Below the pieces are notes generated by a model. It was not told the DNA's origin. It was given only the letters and a program-made list of their open reading frames with translations, and made no database searches. The position numbers and the translations under genes are program-made. Shown here one piece after another: positions 23,941 through 37,700 of a DNA stretch of 64,000 nt; position 1 is the stretch's first letter, and the number at the start of each line of letters is the position of its first letter. The stretch is from Watersipora subatra (Eukaryota; Bryozoa; Gymnolaemata; Cheilostomatida; Watersiporidae), in assembly GCF_963576615.1 (NCBI RefSeq), contig NC_088711.1, positions 124,001-188,000 on the forward strand, written 5' to 3'.

Positions 23941-25012
23941 TATCTACATACATATACATGCATGTAGGCTATATGCTCCCTTGCTTCGGTTTGGTTGAGC
24001 TCTCCGTGAGAGGTGCGGCACTATTAGCCTTCATGCATAGCCCATCACTTTTGTGATTTGAGCACTCTGTTGTCAGTAGATTGACTTTCTTAAAGTCTGT
24101 GAGGCAACTTAGTTGTTTCATGACAGGAAGTCAACTCTGATTGGCAATGGGATTTATTTCCCCTGCCTGCTCTGAGCTGATGAGACTTCAATAGCCAAAC
24201 CAATGCAGTCTGTAGCATGACTATATGTGTATATATATACTGTATATGTTCATATATATATATGATACCAGTATCAGCTGTAACTATTATACTAGTATCA
24301 GATGTGACTATTATACTAGCATCAGCTATGGCTATATACTACTGATATATATATGAATCAGGGAAGTTCTCAACCTGTGCACTGACAGTATTAGCTTAGC
24401 GGTGGGGAATGACGCATAGATGCATAACAACAACTGATCATTCTGTGTTAAAAAACAACATAACTGCAAGCTGTATTTTTTGTTTTCCCGAAAGTTGTTA
24501 GAAACAGAACAGGCAACGTTCCTTTTCTTCAACTGAGTCATGAAATTTCATCACTGTTTGTTAGCCTATGCTTGCGCTTGTCTGAATAATGCTCTAATAA
24601 GTGTTCATTTATAATTCTAGATAATGACGGCAAATACCCCTACCATGTCCGCAGTATTTGGACAAACAAAATAAAATGGGGTGAGTCTGCAATAAAAACT
24701 GTAAATTAGATGTCATGTAAAATAGCAATATTAAACAACTGATGAGCAATTGTGCGCGTTTAGTCATAGGAATATAGAAAGCACAATGAAGGTGGTTGTG
24801 CAAGCACCAGTCTAGCCATGTCAGTGACAATATAGCACACACATAATTCTATGCGGAACCAGATTATTTGGTTAATCTTAAAATTTGTTAGTTATGTAAT
24901 CTAAAGAATTGGATAAAACCAGCTAAAAAACAGAAGGCAAATGCTGGTAGCACCAATAAACACAGCACCAGCACACACTCTTATGAGACTCTAGCCAACC
25001 GAGATGCAGTTG
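23941..25012. other. Intergenic between NR2F and the RCC1-repeat gene
   Basis: It holds small TATATA runs and four loose copies of CTATTATACTAGTATCAG-type sequence at 24270-24345. It probably includes the 3'UTR of the minus-strand RCC1 gene ending at 25013. No exon seen. Confidence 0.45.
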
Positions 25013-28000
25013 TCAATGCTTCACACTGCTTTTCTCAGTGTTTGATATGTTAAACTTAGTCATAGCGTTTGAGAAGTCTGGAGTAGGTGGATGAGCCTGC
25101 ACGGGGTCTTGTCGCATCTGACGTGAGCTGCTCAGCATAGTAGGGGCACTACGATAGTGCAATCTGAGGCTATCAACTAGTTTGGAAGGAGATGGAAGCA
25201 ATCTTTGAGAATCTTCTGATACATTTGGTAAAAAAGTGGAATGCTTTTCGAGGAGGAGTTGTGGCCTCTCCATTGATATGTGTATTGGAGACCCTTTTGG
25301 TAGAGGCCTTACTTGACTTCTCCTTGTCACCTTTTGAAACGGAGGTCTAACATGACCACTTACCTACAACAGAAATGAACTTGCTCACTATTTGAGATAT
25401 ACAGTAGCGACCCGTAAATTGGTACAGCGGAGGTTATATACAGTAGTAACCCGTAAATTGGTACAGTGAGAGTAATATACAGTAGCAACCCGTAAAGTGG
25501 TACAGTGAGAGTAATATACAGTAGCAACCCGTAAATTGGTACAGTGAGAGTAATATACAGTAGCCACCTGTAAATTGGTATAGCGATAGTTGTATACAGT
25601 AGCAACCCAAAAACTGGTACAGCAATAGTTATATACAGTAGTAGCCTGTAAATTGGTACAGCGGTAGTTATATACAGTAGCAACCCATAAATTGGTACAG
25701 TGGTAGTTATCTTCGCTTTTTATCATATATTCGCTTCTCTATGCTACTTTCTCTCACCTTGTCTGCACAGAATTGTCTGCTCTTGTTTAAATTTCTATTG
25801 TTTCTCAAGTCCATTTCCTTGTTGTACAGCCTCGAGTGTCTTGCTGCACTTTCACTCGTTTCACCAAACTTTGCTGTTCGTTTAGTAGGATTACCTGCTG
25901 GCTTATCTATTAGCTGTATTTCTGACATATCCAAAAAACCAATCATTTTTGCATTCATGCCAGAGTTAGGAGAAGCATTTTCTTGATAGAAGATATTGCG
26001 ATTGAATATGGAGTTACGATGAGGGTTCCAAACGCCAACATTATTTGATCTCTCGGTTTCCTTGGTCAAAGGTGCAAAGTTGGGAATGCTGAAGCCCACA
26101 GGGAAACTCTCAGCCACTGACAGATTTTGTCTCTCGTCTGCAGCTCTAGAGGCAGCTGAATGATGTTTCTGGTCACCAGGGACTTTCTACAAGACCACAA
26201 TTAGCATGACAACCATGAAAATAAATAGATGTGCAACAGTTAGCATGAGAACCATGAAAATAAAGAGATGCGCAACAATTAGCATAAGAACCATGAAAAT
26301 AAATAGATGTGCAACAGTTAGCATGAAAACCATGAAAATAAACAAATGTGTAACAGTTAGCATGCGAACCATGAAAATAAATACCCTACAGGATGAAACT
26401 ATTCGTGGAGTTAAATTTTGCGAAAGTTGTCTTTTCATGCATATTCGTGGCCAAAATTATTCGCGGATGAACACATTCGCGAATAAATTAATTCGTGAAG
26501 GCAGCTAGCAATAGAGTAAAACCTTCACGTGCATATACCATGTGTTTAGGTTTCTGTTTAGCTAAAAATGTTATGTCGATCATGCTAAGCTATAAATTTT
26601 TGGCAGCATCCAGAGGTTTTCATGAATGTTCAATTTGGAGGCCTTTGGTGAACCAACAACTTGTTGTACATTATGAGTTTTTTCAACGTAGAGAACTGCA
26701 GATCTTTTTTGATGAAGATGCCATGCCGAATAACTTGTGCAAACATTGAAAAATTTTGTAATAAAGTGTGATGTATTGGCGATGGGCTTAACTCAAAGCA
26801 CCGGCAAAGATTTTACAAGAGTTTGGAACCCAACTACGTTTACTAACTCTGCCTAGCGGCTAATTTTTAATTTTAGGTAGTAGTTATTCTCCCTTGTGTT
26901 AAAATAAAACTACTTATTGGCGGATTATAATAATTCGCGGATTTGAATGTACACAAACTCGCGAATTAGTAAATCCATTGAATATTTTCATCCTGTAGGG
27001 TAGATGTGCAACAGTTAGCATGAGAACCATGAAAATGAATAGATGTGCAACAGTTAGCATGAGAACCATGAAAATAAATAGATGTGCAACAGTTAGCATG
27101 AAAACCATGAAAATAAATAGATGTGCAATAGTTAGCATGAGAACCATGAAAATAAATAGAAGCGCAACAGTTAGCATAAGAACCTAGAAAATAAATAGAT
27201 GCGCAACAGTTACCATGAAAACCTAGAAGATAAATAGATGCGCAATAAGCTTTGGTAGTTGAACAAAAACTATTAGGGTGTGAAGTGAAAGAGTGCTTAA
27301 TAATCTCACATGCAAATGCTCTATCAGTTCTGTGCTGGAGTGTAATTCGTTAGAATGTGAAAAAGCTACATGTGATTGGTTCTTGGTTATTGTCACCATT
27401 GGCAGCAGACTTGGTACCTCTTCATCAGAACTCTGTGCTAATTCTGGTGATTCTTGAGTGCGGTTAGCAGCAGATTTTGAGGAAGAGCCCCGAGTAAAAG
27501 AACTCATGTGAGGACGATGTGGTGAATTAGATGAGCTTCCAGACTCGCGAGTGGCAAAGGTCTTGTGTCGGTTTGTGGCAGAACTGATTGGCTGCCGGCT
27601 GGTTGAAGCATCAAGTAAGGCTGGCAATTTAAATCCAGGAAGAAGTATTGAGTCGGGTAAGGCAGATTTTTCTAAAACAAACAAAATACAGAGTCTGTAC
27701 ATAGAGACGAGTTTGGAAAAAATGTGTCACAGAATCTGCTCTGACATAGTTACAGCGAATAGCTCTTCTTACCTTGATCGCTCTCGACCATTGGAGTTGC
27801 ATAAAATTCGCCTATTGTAGTTTTTTTTCTACACGTCTGACCAGTAAGCCTCTGAAATTCAGACAAAGAAAGTTGAGAGAGTAGATAGTGTAATGTATAG
27901 CTATCACAATCACCGTACCGTATTTTCCGGACTATTAGCTGCTACTTTTTTTGAGATATTTTGAGCCATGCGGCTTATTTAGAGGCTGCAGCTATTCTGT

Positions 28001-31000
28001 GGTTTTTTCTTTCACCGTTAGGGGAAGACTAACCAGTATTAAAAAACCAGCCGCATGCAAAAAGTATCTTTTTCTAATGTCTGTCAGTGGATCCTAACAG
28101 CGTAGAGTGCTGTGAAAGAATCCACCATCACCAACAGGTTTAGAAAGGCGAGACTGCTTCGCAAGAGCGCCGCACCCTCAGAGTCAACTTCACCAGAGGA
28201 AGATAGTGACACCGAGAGCGAGGCAGACGGGGACAGATGTGACGAAACGCTGATCAGATTGTTCAACTCCGGCACTGAAGAAGACGATTTCATGGGTTTC
28301 AGCGAAGATGATTAATATGAAGCGGGAGGTATGCTGGTTATTTTATGGTCTAAATACTGGTTCTTTTTGTTGCTTCTGCTCCGTTTTAACCAGCAAAGTT
28401 GCTGCCGTGTTAAAGATCTCTGTTATGAGTTCTGCAGCCTATACAAAAGGTGCGGCCTATGTATTGTTTTATTATCAGTCTTTAAAATTAGAGCAGATGC
28501 GGCTTATATAGGGGAGTGGCTAATAGTCCGGAAAATAAGGTAAATTAACCAGCAAACCTTAACTTTTGAATCGCAACTCATATTCAACTTGCCGCCTCCC
28601 AAGTGAATTGCCTGTGATTTATGGCTCCTAAACAGCAACATCAGACAGTCAGTATATGACAACTGTTTAGTTTTAGTTACAATGTCTAAGCCTGCTCCGA
28701 CAATTTCTCTTTAAGATTTGCAAGCACCGGAATGTAAAACATATCTATTAGCCTGAGAGTTCTCAATTGTGGACTTGAAACTGTCGGCATCTGATGATGA
28801 CACCAGACAGGATTTGTGGTAAATACATGCCTATTCATTCATTTATATCGAGCATGGCTAATGAATATAAATTTACATGCAGCATTGAGGGAGATTATAT
28901 AAATTTACATGCAGCATTCAGGGAGATTATATACATTTACATGCAGCATTGAGGGAGATTATATACATTTACATGCAGCATTCAGGGAGATTATATATAT
29001 TTACATGCAGCATTCAGGGAGATTATATACATTTACATGCAGCATTCAGGGAGATTATATACATTTACATGCAGCATTCAGGGAGATTATATATATTTAC
29101 ATGCAGCATTCAGGGAGATTATATACATTTACATGCAGCATTCAGGGAGATTATATACATTTACATGCAGCATTCAGGGAGATTATATATATTTACATGC
29201 AGCATTGAGGGAGATTATATAAATTTACATGCAGCATTGAGGGAGATTATATAAATTTACATGCAGCATTGAGGGAGATTATATACATTTACATGCAGCA
29301 TTCAGGGAGATTATATACATTTACATGCAGCATTCAGGGAGATTATATACATTTACATGCAGCATGGGGGAGATTATATATATTTACATGCAGCATTGAG
29401 GGAGATTATATACATTTACATGCAGCATTCAGGGAGATTATATACATGCAGCATTCAGGGAGATTATATACGAAGCTTGTTTAAATTGCAGTTCCTTAAA
29501 ACTCAAACTGATAACAACTGATGACTGACCAATACTTGGATCCATCAAATTTTGAGTGACTACAGGTATCATACAGCGCGGGTAAATACAGACGGTCAAG
29601 TTACTTGTAGACTACAGGTATCATACAGCGCGGGTAAATACAGACGGTCAAGTTACTTGTAGACTACAGGTATCATACAGTGCAGGTAAATACAGACAAA
29701 GTTGCCTACAGACTAGAGGCATCATACAGCGCAGGTAGATACAGACAATAAAATTACCTACAGACTAGAAGTAATTATCTAACTTAATATTGTTACAGAA
29801 CTCAAGGGCTACTTTGGCAAAATTAAAATTGAGCAAAAGGGAATAGCTGATTAGTTTGAGTGGCACCTGTTAGAAGAAATCTCAAGCTATTAAGTGACAT
29901 ACAAAGAGTACTTACCTGCACAGGCTCCTGATAGGGTTTTGAATTAGGTTGCGTTGGAATGCTGAAGTGATCTTCATCGTGAGTATCTCTTCCTTCTCCT
30001 ACACAAAGCATAAACATCTGTAACATTCTTTAATTCAACTAGTGTTGATCCTAAAGTGAAAAACAGATGATTACTCTTGCTACATCAACCACTTGGAGCG
30101 TGTGAGAGAAAACAGGTTTTTGACCAATGTTGACAGACCACCAATGAGATTATAGGGTAGGTTGTCCGTGCCAGGGGAACGATTTTCATTTGTGATCATA
30201 ATCGTAAAACTAAATTCTCGGTTGTCAAAAGAAATGGTAAGAACAGCAATGCTATGTAATGACGTAAGAAAGTCAAGTCTATAGGCCTTTAAATTACGGT
30301 GGTATCTTTGTCAATCACAGAGTATGCTTCAAAATTAACACTGGTTTGTATCATAGCATATTCATCTATATGGTGGCATGACCAGAGATCCTCTAGCTAG
30401 TGCAACTAGAGCAGTTTTTTTCTGACAACAGAACCATTTCATCGTTCACACCAGGCTGAAGCATAGCCTAGCTTTTACCGTTATATCGCATAGCCCTAGC
30501 TCTTACCGTTATATCGCATAGCCCTAGCTTTTACCGTTATATCGCATAGCCCTAGCTTTTACCGTTATATCGCATAGCCCTAGCTTTTACCGTTATATCG
30601 CACAGCCCTAGCTTTTACCGTTATATCGCATAGCCCTAGCTTTTACCGTTATATGGCTTTGCCTGGCTCTTACCGTTATATAGCATAGCCTAGCTCTTAC
30701 GGTTATATCGCATAGCCTAGCTCTTACTGTTATATCGCATAGCCTTATCCCTTACTGTAATATATATAGTTGGCTTGGCTCTTACCGTTATATCGCAAAT
30801 GCTTTGCAAAGGCGGAAGCATACAAAAACCAGGAGCAGTAACATTGCATAAAAAAGATACCTGCTTTCTCTTTACACTCAGGAAGTGCTCCAGCTATAGC
30901 TGCCATATGGCTCAGTCCACAGGCTACGTGGCTGAGTTGAACTGGTCCTAAATTTACAAGAAGAGGTCTGAAAGCCGAAGCTTCTATTTGACCAGATAGT

Positions 31001-34000
31001 TTAGGTGACTGAGCTCCCCAGAGATAGAGGAGACCATCTTCTGCAAATGAATAAGGGATTATCTATAGACTGAGCTCCCCAGAGATAGAGGAGACCATCT
31101 TCTGCAAATGAATAAGGGATTATCTATAGACTGAGCTCCCCAGAGATAGAGGAGACCATCCTCTGCAAATGAATAAGGGATTATCTATAGACTGAGCTCC
31201 CCAGAGATAGAGGAGACCATCCTCTGCAAATGAATAAGGGATTATCTATAGACTGAGCTCCCCAGAGATAGAGGAGACCATCTTCTGCAAATGAATAAGG
31301 GATTATCTATAGACTGAGCTCCCCAGAGATAGAGGAGACCATCTTCTGCAAATGAATAAGGGATTATCTATAGACTGAGCTCCCCAGAGATAGAGGAGAC
31401 CATCTTCTGCAAATGAATAAGGGATTATCTATAGACTGAGCTCCCCAGAGATAGAGGAGACCATCCTCTGCAAATGAATAAGGGATTATCTATAGATTGA
31501 GCTCCCCAGAGATAGAGGAGACCATCCTCTGCAAATGAATAAGGGATTATCTATAGACTGAGCTCCCCAGAGATAGAGGAGACCATCTTCTGCAAATGAA
31601 TAAGGGATTATCTATAGACTGAGCTCCCCAGAGATAGAGGAGACCATCTTCTGCAAATGAATAAGGGATTATCTATATGTATAAATCTCAAAGTTTGTCA
31701 TCGTCTGTCGTCGTCTGTTCAGATGTCTGCCTGTCCAGTTATAACTATTCAAATCTTGGAATGGAAAGCTCGCTTCGTGCTGGATTAGAACTCAGAGATT
31801 GCAACTGCGAGTTGCAACCCTTGCGTTTAACCACTAAGCTATACAATCCTTAGAATACAAACACTCTTATATACCATATACTGGTATGCACACGCATACG
31901 GTGCAAATGTGCACGTATGATTATCAACTAATATTACTTTTTGCATTTGTTATTTTTTAAATTGATTAAAAACTAATTTTCTTGCTACTGTTACCTATTT
32001 TTTTAATTTGTAATTTTTCAAATGTGCCGTTTCAATTTCAAATGTGCGTAACACTTCTATTTCCGGTTTTTCATAAGTTCCGATTGTTAAATCAGTACAA
32101 ATTAATACTATTCACGCAGACAATTGTATTATCTCGAGTAGGAATTGCCTTTACATTCTCTCTCTCTGTTCGGTCAGACAAAGTACCAACCAAAGACAGT
32201 CCGATATCTCATTTGTACATTTGTACCTGTATCAAAGGGTACCAGTATCATCATATTCAAAGTTTTGATGGATGGCTTCTGCTAGAGCTGTAACCTTTTT
32301 TATTCACACACACACACACACTTCTATGCAAGAATTGCTATTACTAATTCAACATATTCAGGATTTTTTTTTGTTTTTTCAGTTCATATTAATTGCATCA
32401 TTACCAGATCATCTTTTATTGTAATCGTAGCAAAACAGACTTAATTTAGCTATTACTTGCTAATTATTTCATATTTACATTTAAACACTTTTATAGTTGT
32501 TTCATTTTGTTTCTTAATTTATTTGACCTGCACAAAACATTTTCCTCATGATATGAAGTTTAAAAGTTGAACTGGTAGCTGTTGTTATATATTAAACAAA
32601 AATAATTTTCTGTGCAAAGCCTATCACTACCCCAGGGTTGATACTCTGAAAAAAACACCCACCTGGATAAGCCCAGACTTGGATATTGCACCCCCAATCA
32701 CCTGGTTGGTCAATTTGAATTTGGATATTGTACCCCCAATCACCTGGTTGATCAATTTGAAATACACCCCCTAAACACTGGGAGTTCCCTAGAGGACACC
32801 CAGGTTCCACGCCCCGCTAAACATCCAATATGATTCATGCATTAATAAAGAAAAAAAACCTACAAACAAAATTTTCAATTTTAAATACGTTTGTATTTCG
32901 GATTTTTCGTTTGTTTAGTATTGCAAAAACGATGGATTTTTTTTCTTCTGCAAACGGCTTATTTTTTTGTTGCTAACAGAAACAAATATAATGTAGTTTA
33001 CTATTGGTAAAAAAATTAAACAAAAAAAGGCAATTAGCTAACCATAAATCAATTTATATAAACCGTTCGTGTGGCGACATAATAGTTGCTCTGCCCACTA
33101 ACGTCAGTATCGCCATACGACAAAATGTCGCTATGCCTGCAAAAGGGTTAATAAAACTGATTCCAAACAACCATCAGATCATCATTTTCATTTACAAAGA
33201 AAAACATAATGAATATCAATGAAATAAATATCATATCATTCATTCTGAATATATTGCTAAAGGGTTGCTAAGATGATGCAGGGTCGACTGTCTCTTTTCC
33301 CTTCCTGTTAGCAAGCAAGCAGCAGCAATCTGCTTTAAAATGAAGACCGGAATTTCGGTGCAATTTCTTGGTATTACTTTGGCCGAATAAAACCTTAATG
33401 AGCATGGGCCCTTTTACTGGCTTGCTTGTGGAAACACCCCCTAAAGTAGCAAATTCACTGACAGTGCCCCATGGTCTGAAAACCACCCTAAAACGTGATT
33501 TTGGGCCGAACCTAATGGGCCTTTTAGGGGGAGTATCAGCCCTGGGATCACTACCCGGGCAATGCTGGACATTCCGCTTGTAAAATAATAAAAACTGGAA
33601 AGTTATGTAGAAGAAGGGAAGACGTAAAATGAAGGACAGACCTGCAAGGGCAGCTGAAAGAGAATGAGAAGCAGCGATTTGACGGATCCGTCGCTGTGAG
33701 AGTACATCAGCCAGACCAGCTGGCTTGGATAGAAACAATTCACCCTCTCCGTGGCCGAGCTGTCCATCTAGGCCACTGCCCCAGCTGTAGACATTGCCAT
33801 TCTCTGCAACAGTTGGGTTTGCATGACTGTAGTTCATGTATCCTAGTCGTTCATAGCAATGTGAGTGACAGAGACAGCAACTGTAAATCATTTTAGAAGT
33901 CCCGAAAACCTGTTTACATTCATAATAATTTAATAATGGAATAGCGCTTAGTTTCATATTTTTCTTATATTAAATTCCTTCACCAAACTTTGTATATGAT

Positions 34001-34668
34001 TATTCAGGAAAAGCTGAAACAGAAATATTTATTGTGGGTCAACCATTGAATTACTTTAAATTTAGTATCATGCATTCAAACAGAATGTACTTCAATGTAC
34101 TTCCAAATACAGATGCTCTCACTACTACTCTCTAGTTTCATACTCCCAAAGTTAAAAATATTCCAAATATGAAACAGTTGAAATGTTTTTATTTTTAGCT
34201 TGCCTAAAGATATATAAACAGAATGGTTGAAGTATTGTGTAGTCAACAGTAAAATGTGCAGGTCACAGAATGAGGTATATAAATCCTGTAAGTACTATTG
34301 CGTGAGCTGTAGTGAGATGTACAGGTCACAAACACCTCTATTTGCATATGTTTTACTGTCGCTCTAAAATTAGAAAAATAGCTGTCTTTATTAGCACAAT
34401 TGGGCTACATATTAGAGAAGAGGAACAACTATAACAGGACACCCGGATCGAGACTGCGTACGGAGTCCATGACTATATTAATACCTGTGAGGGCTAGACT
34501 GTGTACAGAACCACCAACCAGTTGTACAATATTGGTAAAATGGGAGAGCTTCTTAGTCGGGCGTGGGATATCCTTGTATTTGTATCCAATCGCCTTGCCA
34601 TGACCCCAGCAGTAGAGCTCACCAGCCTCTACATAGAAAGTGTCTTCAGTTAGTCACACACACACACA

Positions 34669-34712
<44 letters not shown>

Positions 34713-37700
34713 CTTAATCTGATTATGGAAGAATGGAATCAGCATAAACTTTATATCTGGTTTGTCAAGAACAAGCATCAGACATACAAGCAAAAGGTGA
34801 ATTAAATGAATAAAGGGTTTGCGGTTCATAAGTCAACAAGTTCAATGATTTCTAGCGGTAAACGTGGAAACAAACACCAAATTAGTGTCTCATAGCGCCT
34901 AGCAATAGTATCAAAAGTACAGACCACATTATATATTAATCAGTTTGTGTCACTAAAATGAATACAAGAATATACGATGAACCAGCATACGCTTATGGTA
35001 ATCATGAAGCATATATTTTATTGCATTCTTGTTTCTAGATCTAATCAACAAGGAAAGGCTAAGTATGTGCAATAACCAGCTATCAAAACTAAAGGTGTTC
35101 AGGTTTTAAAAAACAGTAATATTCATAAGTAGCTCTTGTGCCATAAAAGGTTACAAAATGCTACTGATTGTTCCACAAACTGTGATGAGCCTTTTAAAGT
35201 CAAGCGGGAATACCTAGATTGTTGAGCGCCTATGTAGAACTAGATGACTAGCGCTAGATAACCAATACTGGACGCAGAACATACCACACTCCTTCGTCAT
35301 AGAATGAAGTAAAAGGGTACCTGTGACTGCCATACAATGGTTATAGCCTGAGGAGATGAGTCGAACATCATCAAGATCAGGGAGAACTTGTGGAGAAACG
35401 GATGACGTAGAGTAGCCGGTACCTAATTGACCATGGTTGTTTTCTCTGCAAAGGTTAGAGCCAACGCATCTTAATGCATCTGAGTATTGAGTATATCGAG
35501 TACTGGGAAGTCTAACTTGCCAACACTCAACACTAAACTGATAACTACGTAAATCAAAGAAGGCACTCACTATAAAGTATGTCAAAAGAGTGACAAAGAA
35601 GCAAAAACTGAGAGGGAGACAATAGAGAGGATGAGACGGGAGACAAAAAGGGGCATGCATGTAAAGGAGGGGCTGTATAGAAAGAGACAGGAGTATACAA
35701 AGAGGCTAGAGCTAGATGGTTGATACTTGAGGGAATGAAAGAAAGGTGATGAAGATGAACACTATTACTATGTCAATGTGGAACTATAGGAGAATAATGA
35801 GACTGAGTAGACTGCAAAAGGTAATAACACAAACTATAAACATGCATGTAGAAGCACAAAACTGTGTAAACAAAATAGCAGGCATACGGAGACCAACAAA
35901 GTTTCATTACCGTTAGTTTCAGTGACTCGGCTGAAAAAGAGATTAAAGCCAGTAAAACCAACTAGATGTAAACGTGACGAGTGGAAACTGATGCCATGAG
36001 CTGAGACGAAATGCTGCCTGTAAAAATCAATTGAATTTTCTGACATCTGCGAGTGAACTGCAGTTTTAGTTTGATGATCGGCGACTACTACGAGCGACCA
36101 AGGCTTAAAATCTATTATTTGCCCTGTCGCCAATGAACGAATTATATGTAATGTAGTACAGTGTCACTTTTTTGAAGCTATCTGTATCTGTAGTGTCTCT
36201 GTGCATTAAAAAGAAAACAATCAATGACGCATTATTTAAAAGTGTTTTAAAACAGAGGTCAGAGTTGAAGGTGGGTGAGAGTTCAGAGTTGAAGGTCAGT
36301 GAGAGTACAATAGAAATTGAGTAACTGAGCCTGTTTAGTTTTGTAGACAATAATTGCTCACTAACTAGATTATTTCTCGAACAATAATTTAACCATTTAG
36401 ATAAAGGAGCTACACAAATTGCTGTCAACTGCAGTTAATCTGAGGCAACGTATCTATTTTTACTACTGGTACGAACAAATCTGATCGAGTTACTTCTCTA
36501 TTCTGTCTTTTTTGATCGTAAAAATTCATAGCAGTAAAAGATTGCTTGATTAATGGAAATGGTAATTTTGATAAACCAATAGCTAATTGATCTTTGATAT
36601 AAGTGGTGAATTTAACAAAGGTGAGTCATTTGCTATGCCAGCGCAGGCACATTCCGACTCTAGCGAGTAAACTTTGTATCATAGCAAACTACAGCCTCCG
36701 ATAACGACTAGTTAGGAAAAAATATTTTTACAGAATCATGGAACACCTTTTCAGTGTGTCTAGCCAAATCTTCTAAAACCTAAAAATATCATAGCCACAT
36801 TTTGGTTGTTTTAGTTGGAACGCATCACTATAGATACAGTTGATCTGACAATGTACAACCGTCTCTCTGCTTCTCTGTCATGCTGAGTATGCTACGAGAG
36901 TCTGTGTAGAAAGTGTAAGACTAATGATATAGCAACAATACGTCATATAATGGGTAATTACTCACCCGAGGGTAGCAACACAGCCGGACTCATACAGAAA
37001 GACTGTATGTCTATCTCCGCAGGCTACTTGCACAACTGGACTATGTTGAACAGCTGTCAGCAGAACTGCTTCGCTCTGAAGGAGATGTTATAAGTCTACT
37101 AGATATGGTAACACGGATAAAAGTCTACTAGATATGATAACACGGACAAAAGTCTACTAGATATGGTAACACGGATAAAAGTCTACTAGATATGATAACA
37201 CGGATAAAAGTCTACTAGATATGGTAACACAGATAAAAGTCTACTAGATATGGTAACACGGATAAAAGTCTACTAGATATGGTTACCTGGATAAAAGTCT
37301 ACTAGATACGGTAACACGGATAAAAGTCTATTAGATATGGTAACACGGATAAAAGTCCACTAGATATGGTAACACAGATAAAAGTCTATAGATATGGTAA
37401 CACGGATAAAAGTCTACTAGATATGATAACACGGATAAAAGTCTACTAGATATGGTAACACGGACAAAAGTCTCCTAGATATGGTAACACGGATAAAAGT
37501 CCACTAGATATGGTAACACGGATAAAAGTCTACTAGATATGATAACACGGATAAAAGTCTACTAGATGTGGTAACACGGATAAAAGTCTATAGACATGGT
37601 AACACGGATAAAAGTCTACTAGATATGATAACACGGATAAAAGTCTACTAGATATGATAACACGGATAAAAGTCCACTGGATATGGTAACACGGATAAAA

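Noticed and set aside
26495-26749. 84-codon ORF inside the TA element, considered as a transposase fragment
   Set aside because: No DDE or helix-turn-helix motif is visible; likely fortuitous.
28909-29484. Repeated ORFs over the 32-bp array
   Set aside because: By-product of the stop-free 32-bp unit inside an intron of a gene on the other strand.
33368-33583. GC-richer block with an ORF and GGGCCC/GGGCCTTTT ends, considered as an exon or transposon
   Set aside because: No clear inverted termini, target duplication or domain could be established.
35911-36054. Minus-strand ORF (MSENSIDFYRQHFVSAHG onward) with acceptor-like and donor-like borders inside an RCC1-gene intron
   Set aside because: Its outgoing phase (1) does not fit the next exon, which needs phase 2 and would hit a stop at once. 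It would fit only by skipping exon 35445-35321. The main gene is complete without it, so at most it is an alternative exon.
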